Shown here: positions 1-6,213 of the stretch, one piece after another
How the letters are laid out: each line of letters starts with the position of its first letter
How positions within the stretch are numbered: the stretch's first letter is position 1
Source: Pseudomonadota bacterium
GTDB lineage: Bacteria > Desulfobacterota > GWC2-55-46 > JADFVP01
Length of the DNA stretch: 12,015 bases
Reading direction: 5' to 3'
Assembly: GCA_015222595.1 (NCBI GenBank)
Contig: JADFVP010000093.1
Coordinates: 1-12,015 of the forward strand
Notes under the pieces: generated by a model
What the model was told of the DNA's origin: nothing
Database searches by the model: none
The model's input: the letters and a program-made list of their open reading frames with translations, nothing else
Translations under genes and position numbers: made by a program

Positions 1-431
1 TCTTTATCCTTCTTTGACAGCTCCTCGCGCACTTTGCGCGCCTCTTCAAGCTCTGCGACAAGCGAACACTCCTTCTTTATCGCCGTGTGTTCCAAGGCTT
101 CAAACTCACCCTTGAGCCTTGCTAGTTCCTCTTTTTTATCATCTCCCATCATGAAAAAGAGCGCTGGCCAAAAAACTACCAACCCGACACCCATTGCTAG
201 CTTATCTTTATTTGCCTCTTTCTGCTGTACTCCTGAAACCTCCGCAACTTTGCGGTTTACCCTTAAAAACTCTTCCCCGATTTGATTACAATTATAACTA
301 CTGTACTGTAATGGCGAAACATATGTCGCGCTGATCTTATCCGGTGGCGTAGCGCAACCGATAGGCCCAAGCAAGAAAGAGCACAAGACAAGCGACACAA
401 CGACCTTATTTACATTGGATGTAACCTGCAT
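1..431 (-). CDS. small lipoprotein of unknown function, 3' end cut by window edge
   Basis: An open frame of 143 codons runs from an ATG at 431 to the window edge with no stop. The start is supported by GGGAGGAG just upstream, with GGAGG 5 nt from the ATG. The N-terminus (residues 1-26) has a basic residue, a hydrophobic stretch and a cysteine at position 26 preceded by GPIG, so it looks like a lipoprotein signal peptide, although Pro at -3 is not the usual lipobox residue. A conserved-looking core follows (TYVSPLQYSSYNC, then RVNRKVAEVSG), then a hydrophobic patch around residues 78-95 (MGVGLVVFWPALFFM) and a charged, probably coiled-coil tail rich in Glu and Lys. From memory this pattern matches small proteobacterial lipoproteins often mislabelled as metal ABC transporter components; nothing in the sequence suggests an ATPase. 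It is probably attached to an envelope membrane. Its role is unknown. Confidence 0.85.
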   Translation of the reverse strand, partial: MQVTSNVNKVVVSLVLCSFLLGPIGCATPPDKISATYVSPLQYSSYNCNQIGEEFLRVNRKVAEVSGVQQKEANKDKLAMGVGLVVFWPALFFMMGDDKKEELARLKGEFEALEHTAIKKECSLVAELEEARKVREELSKKDK

Positions 432-492
432 GCACTCCTCCCTTGAAATAATAGTAACAACTATTTATTAATAATAAAAAAAGAATGTACCA

Positions 493-521
493 TTTGTAAT
501 AAAATACAGGGGGAGTGTCAA
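493..521 (-). promoter_or_regulatory. sigma70-type promoter for the left-edge lipoprotein gene
   Basis: Read on the minus strand there is a perfect -35 TTGACA (516-521), a 17-bp spacer, and a -10 candidate TACAAA (493-498) matching 4 of 6 consensus bases. Transcription would begin near 486, leaving a leader of about 55 nt that contains the strong ribosome binding site of the gene starting at 431. The surroundings are AT-rich, unlike the flanking genes. This implies that the lipoprotein gene is expressed separately from the genes upstream of it. Confidence 0.6.
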
Positions 522-527
522 GCGATT

Positions 528-537
528 TGTTATAACA
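528..537. promoter_or_regulatory. 10-bp perfect palindrome just upstream of the promoter, possible operator
   Basis: TGTTATAACA is its own reverse complement. It lies 6 bp upstream of the -35 box at 516-521, where an activator or repressor could bind. The 192-bp gap between genes (432-623) otherwise holds only this promoter; I found no convincing terminator in it. A 10-bp palindrome in AT-rich DNA of this length can easily occur by chance, so the call is weak. Confidence 0.25.
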
Positions 538-623
538 TATGACAGAAAAGGGTGTGGCGGGGGTGATATTTAACATTAATTTAGTACGGAACCGTCATAT
601 TACCGCTACCCTCTCTTGCGCTC

Positions 624-1418
624 TTACTGTTCGGCAAGTTCGTCGCGGCGCATGTGGCGGAGCTTCCGGTGGAATAGAATTGCCCCTACCGGCACGTAGA
701 CCGTCAGCATCCACGGGCCATAGATACCGTCGCGCAGCACTGTCGCACCGACCACATGGAGAGTGAGAAGCTGAAAACCCCAGAGGCCGTTGGTCCAGTT
801 GAAGACAAAGGAAGTGAAGCCGAAGAAGATAAAGATAAACCACTTATATCGTTGCGGTACGCCCTTTACGGTCAAACAGAGGTAGAGCGAGTAGAGGATA
901 AAGAGCGGCACAACAACTGCCAGTAAGAGCATTACGTACGCTCCAACAGATTTGCCCTTGAACTCAAAGGTATTATACTCAGCCAGGTGGCTGGGCAAGG
1001 GTTCGAGAAAGAAGCCGGATATCATAAAGTCCGGGCCGGTGTTGTGCACCAGCGCCGTGGCGTGCACATAGCCTTTGTCCATTTCTATCTGATACCTGAG
1101 ATAGGTTCGCTTGTTCTTCTTTGTCAGATACGCCTTCGAGTTTATGAACTTTATCAGCTCTATCTTGACTATCTTTCCGGTCTTGGCAAGCGTACCCACG
1201 GCATCTTCTATCGCCTTGCGCGTTGCCTCATCCCTGACCTCCTTGTTCATCAAGACAAAAGCTGCATCTATTTCACCCGTACTGATATGGGTAATAAAGG
1301 TGCGCGAGAACCTATCGGCCTCTTCGGGCAATCTGGACTCTATAAAAAGTGCGCCGTTATTGCATCCTGCGAGCAGAAACGAGGCAGCAAGGAGTATGAA
1401 AGGAAGTATTCGGGTCAT
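624..1418 (-). CDS. lipoprotein with C-terminal multi-helix membrane domain, function unknown
   Basis: The 264-residue product begins with a textbook lipoprotein signal: a basic N-terminus, a hydrophobic run and LLAGC with Cys at 19. Residues about 25-140 form a soluble domain (EEADRFSRTFITHISTGEIDAAF onwards, in two pieces either side of residue 40) that loosely resembles NTF2-like extracytoplasmic domains such as DUF3887/DUF4019; that likeness is inference. Four hydrophobic segments follow at about 158-184, 192-208, 213-228 and 234-250, and the tail is basic. The combination suggests a lipid-anchored periplasmic domain tethered to a small membrane domain. The ATG is 33 bp after the stop of the transporter small subunit, so it is probably the last gene of the transporter operon. 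No good Shine-Dalgarno sequence precedes it, which would fit dependence on upstream translation. I do not recognise a named family. Confidence 0.85.
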   Translation of the reverse strand: MTRILPFILLAASFLLAGCNNGALFIESRLPEEADRFSRTFITHISTGEIDAAFVLMNKEVRDEATRKAIEDAVGTLAKTGKIVKIELIKFINSKAYLTKKNKRTYLRYQIEMDKGYVHATALVHNTGPDFMISGFFLEPLPSHLAEYNTFEFKGKSVGAYVMLLLAVVVPLFILYSLYLCLTVKGVPQRYKWFIFIFFGFTSFVFNWTNGLWGFQLLTLHVVGATVLRDGIYGPWMLTVYVPVGAILFHRKLRHMRRDELAEQ

Positions 1419-1451
1419 TTTGTAAGGAATAGTGCCACAGGGGTTATAGGG

Positions 1452-1547
1452 TCAGCTCTTCGTAAAGATATTGTAGAAGCAGTATACCACAAGCGCGGTA
1501 ACAAGACCCCATGATACTGCAAGGAAGATAAATCCGCTCGAACTCAT
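1452..1547 (-). CDS. NSS-transporter small subunit (MetS-like), 31 aa
   Basis: A 31-residue product (MSSSGFIFLAVSWGLVTALV, then VYCFYNIFTKS) consists of a short polar N-terminus, one transmembrane helix at about residues 5-25 and a short basic tail. Its ATG overlaps the TGA of the upstream symporter in an ATGA arrangement, a common sign of translational coupling. One-helix proteins of this size and position accompany bacterial NSS-family symporters; MetS of the Corynebacterium methionine/alanine importer MetPS is the described case, where the small subunit is required for transport. The frame stays open upstream to 1637, but that extension lies inside the symporter gene in another frame and has no such character, so the short form is preferred. 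It probably packs against the symporter in the inner membrane. Confidence 0.8.
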   Translation of the reverse strand: MSSSGFIFLAVSWGLVTALVVYCFYNIFTKS

Positions 1548-3091
1548 TGGCTCCGCCTCCTGCGCCTTTTCCACGCTGCGCGCACAACAATAAAGTGGAC
1601 AATTAAGAGAACCGCAAGAAAGGCCCGAGCCGCCCATACGCCCGTGTCGGTGTTAGAAAGTACGGAAGGAAGCTGCTCGTAACACCAGGCAATAAGTATG
1701 ACGCAAAGAAAGAGCGGCGTTATGTACTTCATAAGGTAGTAGAAGAGGCGCGGCACGCGAACATGTGCGCCTCTGTTTATCTCTTCCCACGCGCGCTCGG
1801 AGCCGAAGAACCAGAAGAAGATAACCATCTCGAAGAGTGCGAGTATGACGAGCGCAAAGGTGGCGACCCAGAAGTCGAGTTCATCTAGAGAGCCCTTTAC
1901 GAACATCGGCAGCGCGGTGGTTATAACGAAGAAGACGGTGAGCCACGAAACAACCTTTTTGCGCGACCAGTCGAACTCGTCCTCGAAAAAGGCGATCACC
2001 GGCTGAGAGAGCGCAACAACCGAGGTTAACCCCGCGATATAGAGAAGCCCGAACCAGAGAAAGCCGAAAAACTCTCCGGCCGGCATGTGAGCAAATATTG
2101 CGGGCATGCTGATAAGCCCGAGACTAAAGGCCCCGCCTGCCGAGACCTCGGCAGCGCCGTCAACACCGAAAAAGAGCACCGCAGAGACTATGGCGATGGT
2201 GGAGCCGAAAACCACCTCTGCAAAGCTGTTGAGGCTTGCGGTAGAGAGACCGTCGAGGGCGATATCCTCGTCGCGCTTGATGTAGCTGGCATACGTCATT
2301 ACCGCGCCTAACCCCAACGAAAGCGTAAAGAAGACCTGCCCGGCGGCGGCGAGCCAGACCTTGGCGGAGAAGAGCCCGGAGAGATCCGGCTCCCATAAAA
2401 AAGCGAAGGCGCGCGAGGTTGTCATAGTAACGTCGGTCGGGCTGTCGAGCGTAACTATTCTTATAAAAAGGATAGCGCCCATTATAAAGAGCGCCGGAAT
2501 GGCGACCTTGCAGAGTCTCTCTATACCTCCGGCAATACCCTTGGCAAGTATCAACATACCGGCCCCAAGAGTTAGAGCGAAGAAGATATAGGCCGAGTAG
2601 TGCGGCTTCAGGAAGAGCCCGTCCCCTGTGGCTCCGATATAGCTTCCGAGGTAGTTGGCGTACGGGGTGAGGTACTCAGAAGCGCTCCCTCCGGTAATAG
2701 CGTCGGCCTCGGGAAAGAGCCCAAAAACAGAAGAGATACTGAACGCAAGCGTCCAGGAGCAGATATAGGTGTAGTAGACCAGAATAACGAGTGGCAGAAA
2801 AATTCCAAGTATACCGACGTACTTGGCGACCCTGGACTTCCACATGGCGTCGAAGATACCGGGCGTGGAGCCGTGGCCGATAGAGCCGCCGTAGCGCCCC
2901 ATGCCCCACTCGACCCACATAAGGGGAATGCCGAGGATAATAAAGGAGATGAAGTACGGGATCATAAAGGCCCCGCCGCCGTTCTCCGCCGCCTGAACCG
3001 GAAAGCGAAGAAAGTTGCCGAGCCCAATGGCGTTGCCCGCCATAGCGAGGATCAGGCCGATCCTCGAACCCCACCGTTCACGTTGTGCCAT
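1544..3091 (-). CDS. LeuT-like sodium:amino-acid symporter (NSS/SNF family)
   Basis: The 515-residue product is close in length and very similar along its whole length to Aquifex LeuT (about 519 aa), which imports small hydrophobic amino acids with Na+. Visible marks are the TM1 unwound region with GNAIGLGNFLRFP (19-31), Tyr107 equivalent to LeuT Tyr108, TM6 FFTLSLG (254-260), Asn288 equivalent to Asn286, and TM8 AGLTS (353-357), which supplies Na2 ligands. The outer-gate pair is kept as Arg29 and Asp406. Two substrate-pocket positions differ: LeuT Phe259 is Leu261 here and Ile359 is Leu361, so substrate preference may be shifted. The C-terminus is strongly basic. I chose the ATG at 3091, which aligns with LeuT and has AGGG upstream; an in-frame TTG at 3166 would add 25 residues without family support. 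The stop overlaps the small-subunit start. It acts in the inner membrane. Confidence 0.95.
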   Translation of the reverse strand: MAQRERWGSRIGLILAMAGNAIGLGNFLRFPVQAAENGGGAFMIPYFISFIILGIPLMWVEWGMGRYGGSIGHGSTPGIFDAMWKSRVAKYVGILGIFLPLVILVYYTYICSWTLAFSISSVFGLFPEADAITGGSASEYLTPYANYLGSYIGATGDGLFLKPHYSAYIFFALTLGAGMLILAKGIAGGIERLCKVAIPALFIMGAILFIRIVTLDSPTDVTMTTSRAFAFLWEPDLSGLFSAKVWLAAAGQVFFTLSLGLGAVMTYASYIKRDEDIALDGLSTASLNSFAEVVFGSTIAIVSAVLFFGVDGAAEVSAGGAFSLGLISMPAIFAHMPAGEFFGFLWFGLLYIAGLTSVVALSQPVIAFFEDEFDWSRKKVVSWLTVFFVITTALPMFVKGSLDELDFWVATFALVILALFEMVIFFWFFGSERAWEEINRGAHVRVPRLFYYLMKYITPLFLCVILIAWCYEQLPSVLSNTDTGVWAARAFLAVLLIVHFIVVRAAWKRRRRRSQ

Positions 3092-3133
3092 AAAAGAGAT
3101 CCCTGAAATAAGAGTGCTGTTCTGTATGGGGTT

Positions 3134-3163
3134 AATATATACGAAAAGGGAGGGAATAATCAA
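3134..3163 (-). promoter_or_regulatory. candidate promoter for the symporter operon
   Basis: On the minus strand TTGATT (3158-3163) lies 18 bp before TATATT (3134-3139, 5 of 6 consensus bases). Transcription would start near 3127, about 36 nt before the symporter ATG. The 137-bp gap 3092-3228 is AT-rich and sits between AcpS and the symporter, where a new transcription unit is expected. The -35 is only 4 of 6, so this is tentative. Confidence 0.4.
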
Positions 3164-3216
3164 CAAAGGAAAAGAAAGTAAAAAGAGAGATGAACAAGAC
3201 CGGTCTAAAGATACCA

Positions 3217-3228
3217 GGCCGAACGGCC
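3217..3228 (-). terminator. short GC-rich hairpin right after acpS, possible weak terminator
   Basis: A GGCC stem with the 4-nt loop GTTC (minus-strand sense) directly follows the acpS stop, extendable by one G-U pair. There is no immediate T-run: the next T-rich stretch begins about 25 nt later. It could slow or end transcription of the polysaccharide/acpS unit before the symporter promoter, but as an intrinsic terminator it is poor. Confidence 0.25.
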
Positions 3229-3612
3229 CTACTCTATTAAAACCTTTGCTACCGCTACGTCACCCGAAGCCGAGACAGTTAGAAAGGTGCGCCTGGGGCC
3301 AAGCAAGAGCGCCGCGCCGTCATGGAGCTTCAGGGCCACGCCCGACCCCCTGCAACCGGCAGTATCATTATTAGAAACAATCTCAATATCTCTAAAACCG
3401 AACCCCCGGCCTATTCCCGTGCCAAGCGCCTTGGCGGTTGCTTCCTTAGCGGCGAAAAAGATTGCATAGAGCTGATGAGGCACGGCAGAAGCAGAGGCGT
3501 ACTCGATCTCGGAGGGCGTAAAGAGACGAGACAAGAACCGCTCGCTGACATTTGCGCGCTCAATGCGCCCGATAGAGACAATATCTATTCCAGTGGAGAT
3601 CCCGTTGCCCAT
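3229..3612 (-). CDS. acpS: holo-[acyl-carrier-protein] synthase (AcpS), atypical C-terminus
   Basis: AcpS moves 4'-phosphopantetheine from CoA to a serine of acyl carrier protein and is needed for fatty acid synthesis. The product is 127 aa, normal for the family. The first signature, TGIDIVSIGRIE (7-18), supplies the Mg2+ ligand Asp10; the second, FFAAKEATAKALGTGIGRG (52-70), supplies Glu57 and Lys61. These define the phosphopantetheinyl transferase fold. The C-terminal part is unusual: the common GKP near residue 90 reads GSG, and the strand usually containing HVS-like residues reads TFLTVSASGD (109-118) without histidine. The ATG at 3612 has GAGG 5 nt upstream. It follows manC by 60 bp and may be read from the polysaccharide operon or from its own weak promoter. 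I expect it still works on ACP, but a different carrier protein is possible. Confidence 0.9.
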   Translation of the reverse strand: MGNGISTGIDIVSIGRIERANVSERFLSRLFTPSEIEYASASAVPHQLYAIFFAAKEATAKALGTGIGRGFGFRDIEIVSNNDTAGCRGSGVALKLHDGAALLLGPRRTFLTVSASGDVAVAKVLIE

Positions 3613-3630
3613 GCATCCTCTTGTCTATCT

Positions 3631-3639
3631 ATTCTACCA
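3631..3639 (-). promoter_or_regulatory. possible extended -10 promoter for acpS
   Basis: The gap between manC and acpS contains TGGTAGAAT on the minus strand, which fits the extended -10 form TGnTAtAAT with one mismatch. No -35 is visible 17 bp upstream. Start-to-ATG distance would be very short but would still include the ribosome binding site. It overlaps the edge of a 6-bp AT-rich stem (AATAGA/TCTATT) that I do not regard as a terminator. Confidence 0.2.
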
Positions 3640-3672
3640 ATAAATAGAGCCCCGTCTATTATTGCCCGACGC

Positions 3673-5118
3673 TCAAGAACGCTCAAAGTCATCGTCATAC
3701 CGGACAATGTCGTCCTCTTCAATATATCCGCCGCTCGAAACCTCTATGATCTCCAGAGGAACCTTGCCTCTATTTTCAAGCCTGTGCTTCACTCCGCGCG
3801 GAATATAGGTGGACTCGTTCACCTTTATCGTCACCACCTCTTCGCCTCGCGTAACGCGCGCAACCCCGGTTATAACCACCCAGTGCTCGCTCCGCTTTTT
3901 ATGCGACTGAAGGCTGAGTCTGGCACCCGGATTGACCACTATCTTCTTTATCTTATACCCGTTGCCCGATTCCAAAACCGTATAGAAGCCCCATGGCCTC
4001 TTTGTGGTCACGTGGTGGCTGTGCTCGGAGTAACCCTTCTTCGTTATAACGTCTACCGCGTCTTTAACCTCCTGCGCCCTAGACTTCGGGCAGACAAGCG
4101 TTGCGTCGGGAGTATCGACCACTATCATCTCTTCAACACCTATAGTGGCCAAAAGCCTGTCGCTGCCAACGAGTATAGAGTTTGAACTGCCAAGATCCAC
4201 TACGCGCCCCTTTATGACATTGCCCCGTGCATCTGCGGGGAGCAGGTCGCCAAAAGAGGTCCAGCTGCCCATGTCCGACCAGGAAAAGTCAACGGGTATA
4301 ACGACTACGTCGTCGGCATGCTCTAAAATACCATGGTCAATAGAGATCGGTTTTACCGACTTATAGCCACGGGCAAGGTCGCCGCCCTCCTTTACCTTCA
4401 TGAGCGTCTTGTAGAGCCCCGGCAGGTGGGTCTCGACCTCTTGGAGAAAGCGCGCGGCCTTCCAGACGAATATTCCGGAGTTCCAGTAGTAGCCGCCGTC
4501 CTTCAGGTACCGCTTCGCTCTTGACAGGTTCGGCTTCTCTACAAAGCGATCGACCGGGCGAACGGAAAAGCCGTCTATCTTAACTGCCCTCTTAGCCGAA
4601 GCCTTTATGTAACCGTACCCTGTCTCCGGGCTCGTCGGCTCTATTCCGAAAGTTACCAGATGCCCTTTCTCTGCAGCTAGAATCGCCGCGCCGAGGGCCG
4701 CCTTGAACTTCCCGGCCTCTTTAATGACATGGTCGGACGGAAGGACGACCATAACCGCCTCCGGGTCTTTAAGAGAAAGCTCTAAAGCGGCAAGGCCTAT
4801 CGCCGGGGCGGTGTTTTTTCCCTCAGGCTCGATTATAAATTCGGATGAGACCGGAGCGCCGTCGTACCTAAGGTGGTCCTTAATCACGTGCGCCTGGCTC
4901 TCGGACGTCACTATATAGACACGGCGCGGAGGTATGAGCGGGCTCAACCTCTTTATGGTCGCCTTTAAGAGGCTCTCTTCGCCAATTACCTTCAGAACCT
5001 GCTTCGGCGTTGTAACGCGCGAGAGCGGCCAGAAGCGGCTGCCGATGCCTCCGGCCAGTATAGTTGCGTAGACATTATTCTTCTTTAGAACTCTTTTTTT
5101 AGGCATACTCATTTCCAT
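3673..5118 (-). CDS. manC: mannose-1-phosphate guanylyltransferase / mannose-6-phosphate isomerase
   Basis: A bifunctional type II enzyme in the cytoplasm. The N-terminal domain makes GDP-mannose from mannose-1-phosphate and GTP; the C-terminal cupin interconverts fructose-6- and mannose-6-phosphate. Length (481 aa) is typical of AlgA/ManC. Visible motifs are the pyrophosphorylase signature AGGIGSRFWPLSR with PKQ (22-40), PSDH (127-130), FVEKP (192-196), WNSGIF (212-217) and WSDMGSW (280-286). In the isomerase domain, QSHKKRSEHW (404-413) and RGVKH (441-445) provide the expected metal ligands Gln404, His406, Glu411 and His445. It supplies GDP-mannose for the Gmd and Rmd steps encoded upstream. 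The start is uncertain: ATG occurs at codons 1, 3 and 5, none with a strong Shine-Dalgarno, and a run of eight T lies 10 nt before the first. The gap to the upstream glycosyltransferase is 18 bp. Confidence 0.95.
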   Translation of the reverse strand: MEMSMPKKRVLKKNNVYATILAGGIGSRFWPLSRVTTPKQVLKVIGEESLLKATIKRLSPLIPPRRVYIVTSESQAHVIKDHLRYDGAPVSSEFIIEPEGKNTAPAIGLAALELSLKDPEAVMVVLPSDHVIKEAGKFKAALGAAILAAEKGHLVTFGIEPTSPETGYGYIKASAKRAVKIDGFSVRPVDRFVEKPNLSRAKRYLKDGGYYWNSGIFVWKAARFLQEVETHLPGLYKTLMKVKEGGDLARGYKSVKPISIDHGILEHADDVVVIPVDFSWSDMGSWTSFGDLLPADARGNVIKGRVVDLGSSNSILVGSDRLLATIGVEEMIVVDTPDATLVCPKSRAQEVKDAVDVITKKGYSEHSHHVTTKRPWGFYTVLESGNGYKIKKIVVNPGARLSLQSHKKRSEHWVVITGVARVTRGEEVVTIKVNESTYIPRGVKHRLENRGKVPLEIIEVSSGGYIEEDDIVRYDDDFERS

Positions 5119-5136
5119 TTAAGTTGGTAAAAAAAA

Positions 5137-6213
5137 TTAATCCTTAAGGGCAAGCTCTCTGGCAGTAATAGAGTAACGCCTTAAGAGCCTTTTGAACTGG
5201 CGCGCCGGTATCCGTGCGCTCTTATAGACTGCTCTGCGCTTGGCGAGCACCGAAGGCAGCTTGATAAACGCTCCTGCGTAGGCGCGAAGCACAATACGTA
5301 TAAGACCTACAAAAGAAAGCTCATCGGCTAGTTTCGCACTGGCACCCACTCCGCTAGTAACACCCTTGGCCTGAACCAGATACCTCAGAGCCTCGTAAAA
5401 AGGGAAGAGGAGCAAGCTAGAGAACGGAAAGAGTTTCATGGCCACCCAAAGGTGGTTCCTCTCTACCAGATAGGCCTTAAAGGGGGTATGGCTTCCGCTC
5501 GTGCCCGAGTAGTAGTGGCGAACCACTGCGCCCGGAACCGAGAGAGCGCCCCAGCCTGCTATGCGGGCGCGAAGCCCCAGATCCGTATCTTCGCAGTACG
5601 CAAAGAAGTCGGAATCGAAGAGACCGATCTCGTCAAGCATGGCGCGTCTGTATAGCCCCGCGCAGGCGCTAGGCATTAACACCTCTGTCAAAGAGTCGAA
5701 CTGCCCGGAGTCAGAGTCCATGCGTCCGCGTCCGCGCCCGATACCGTTGGGGTAGAGGAGCAGCCCGCCAACAGAGTCTATCATGTCGGGACTCGCCTTA
5801 GAAAGAGAAAGGGAAAGAATTTTCGGGGCCCACATGCCGGTCCGTTCTTTGCTAGCGTCCGGGCTTGTCGCAGCCTCCATAAGGCTCTGTAAAAAGAGAG
5901 GCTCTAGCACGGTGTCGTTATTCAAGGTCAGAATAAACTCTCCGGTCGCGCGCTCTATACCCTGGTTGTTCGCCTCGGCAAAGCCACGGTTCTCGCTGTT
6001 CTCTATAATAGTGAACGCAGGATAGTCAGAACGGACGAACTCTACTGAGCCGTCTTTCGAGCCGTTATCGACAAAGAGTATCTCGAACTCTTTAAAGGAC
6101 TGCTCTGTAATCGACTCGAAGAGCGGGGCTAAAAAGCGCTCGCCGTTCCAGTTGACGATTACTATGGAAAGAAGCGGGCCGGAGCGGGCCACTGTGCTGT
6201 TGTCTGCGCTCAC
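5137..6213 (-). CDS. GT2 glycosyltransferase (rhamnosyltransferase-like)
   Basis: A 358-residue GT-A fold enzyme expected to act on the inner face of the inner membrane, moving a sugar from a nucleotide donor to a lipid-linked glycan. Evidence is the N-terminal SIVIVNWNGERFL (16-28), FVDNGSKDGS (47-56), NRGFAEANNQG (75-85), the metal-binding LNNDT (97-101) and the catalytic-base region FFAYCEDTDLGLR (203-215), then VRHYYSGTSG (231-240). The C-terminal 100 residues contain hydrophobic stretches and a basic amphipathic end, suggesting membrane association. It resembles WbbL-type rhamnosyltransferases, which fits the GDP-D-rhamnose genes nearby, but donor and acceptor cannot be read from sequence. 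The start is GTG: its first four bases GTGA overlap the TGA of the upstream glycosyltransferase, a coupled arrangement, with GGCGGGG a few bases upstream. Confidence 0.92.
   Translation of the reverse strand: MSADNSTVARSGPLLSIVIVNWNGERFLAPLFESITEQSFKEFEILFVDNGSKDGSVEFVRSDYPAFTIIENSENRGFAEANNQGIERATGEFILTLNNDTVLEPLFLQSLMEAATSPDASKERTGMWAPKILSLSLSKASPDMIDSVGGLLLYPNGIGRGRGRMDSDSGQFDSLTEVLMPSACAGLYRRAMLDEIGLFDSDFFAYCEDTDLGLRARIAGWGALSVPGAVVRHYYSGTSGSHTPFKAYLVERNHLWVAMKLFPFSSLLLFPFYEALRYLVQAKGVTSGVGASAKLADELSFVGLIRIVLRAYAGAFIKLPSVLAKRRAVYKSARIPARQFKRLLRRYSITARELALKD

Noticed and set aside
34..285. Plus-strand frame of 83 codons at the left edge
   Set aside because: The opposite strand carries a continuous lipoprotein frame with a signal peptide, a strong ribosome binding site and a promoter, so the plus-strand frame is a shadow.
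987..1514. Plus-strand frame of 175 codons
   Set aside because: It lies opposite the lipoprotein/membrane gene and the small-subunit gene, both with clear protein features; the plus-strand product has none.
2600..3106. Plus-strand frame of 168 codons, charged product
   Set aside because: It is the shadow of the LeuT-like gene; the charged composition follows from reading hydrophobic codons backwards.
3092..3166. N-terminal extension of the symporter from a TTG at 3166
   Set aside because: LeuT begins at the position matching the ATG at 3091; the extra 25 codons cover the AT-rich promoter-like region.
3646..3666. AATAGA/TCTATT stem between manC and acpS as a terminator
   Set aside because: Only six AT-rich pairs and no following T-run; too weak to call.
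3322..4185. Plus-strand frame of 287 codons across acpS and manC
   Set aside because: It is antisense to two confidently identified genes, has no recognisable motif or ribosome binding site, and bridges the gap between them by chance.
5143..5152. CCTTAAGG palindrome followed by T-run after the 358-aa glycosyltransferase as a terminator
   Set aside because: The four-base arms have no loop, and the sequence lies inside the end of the coding region within an evident operon.
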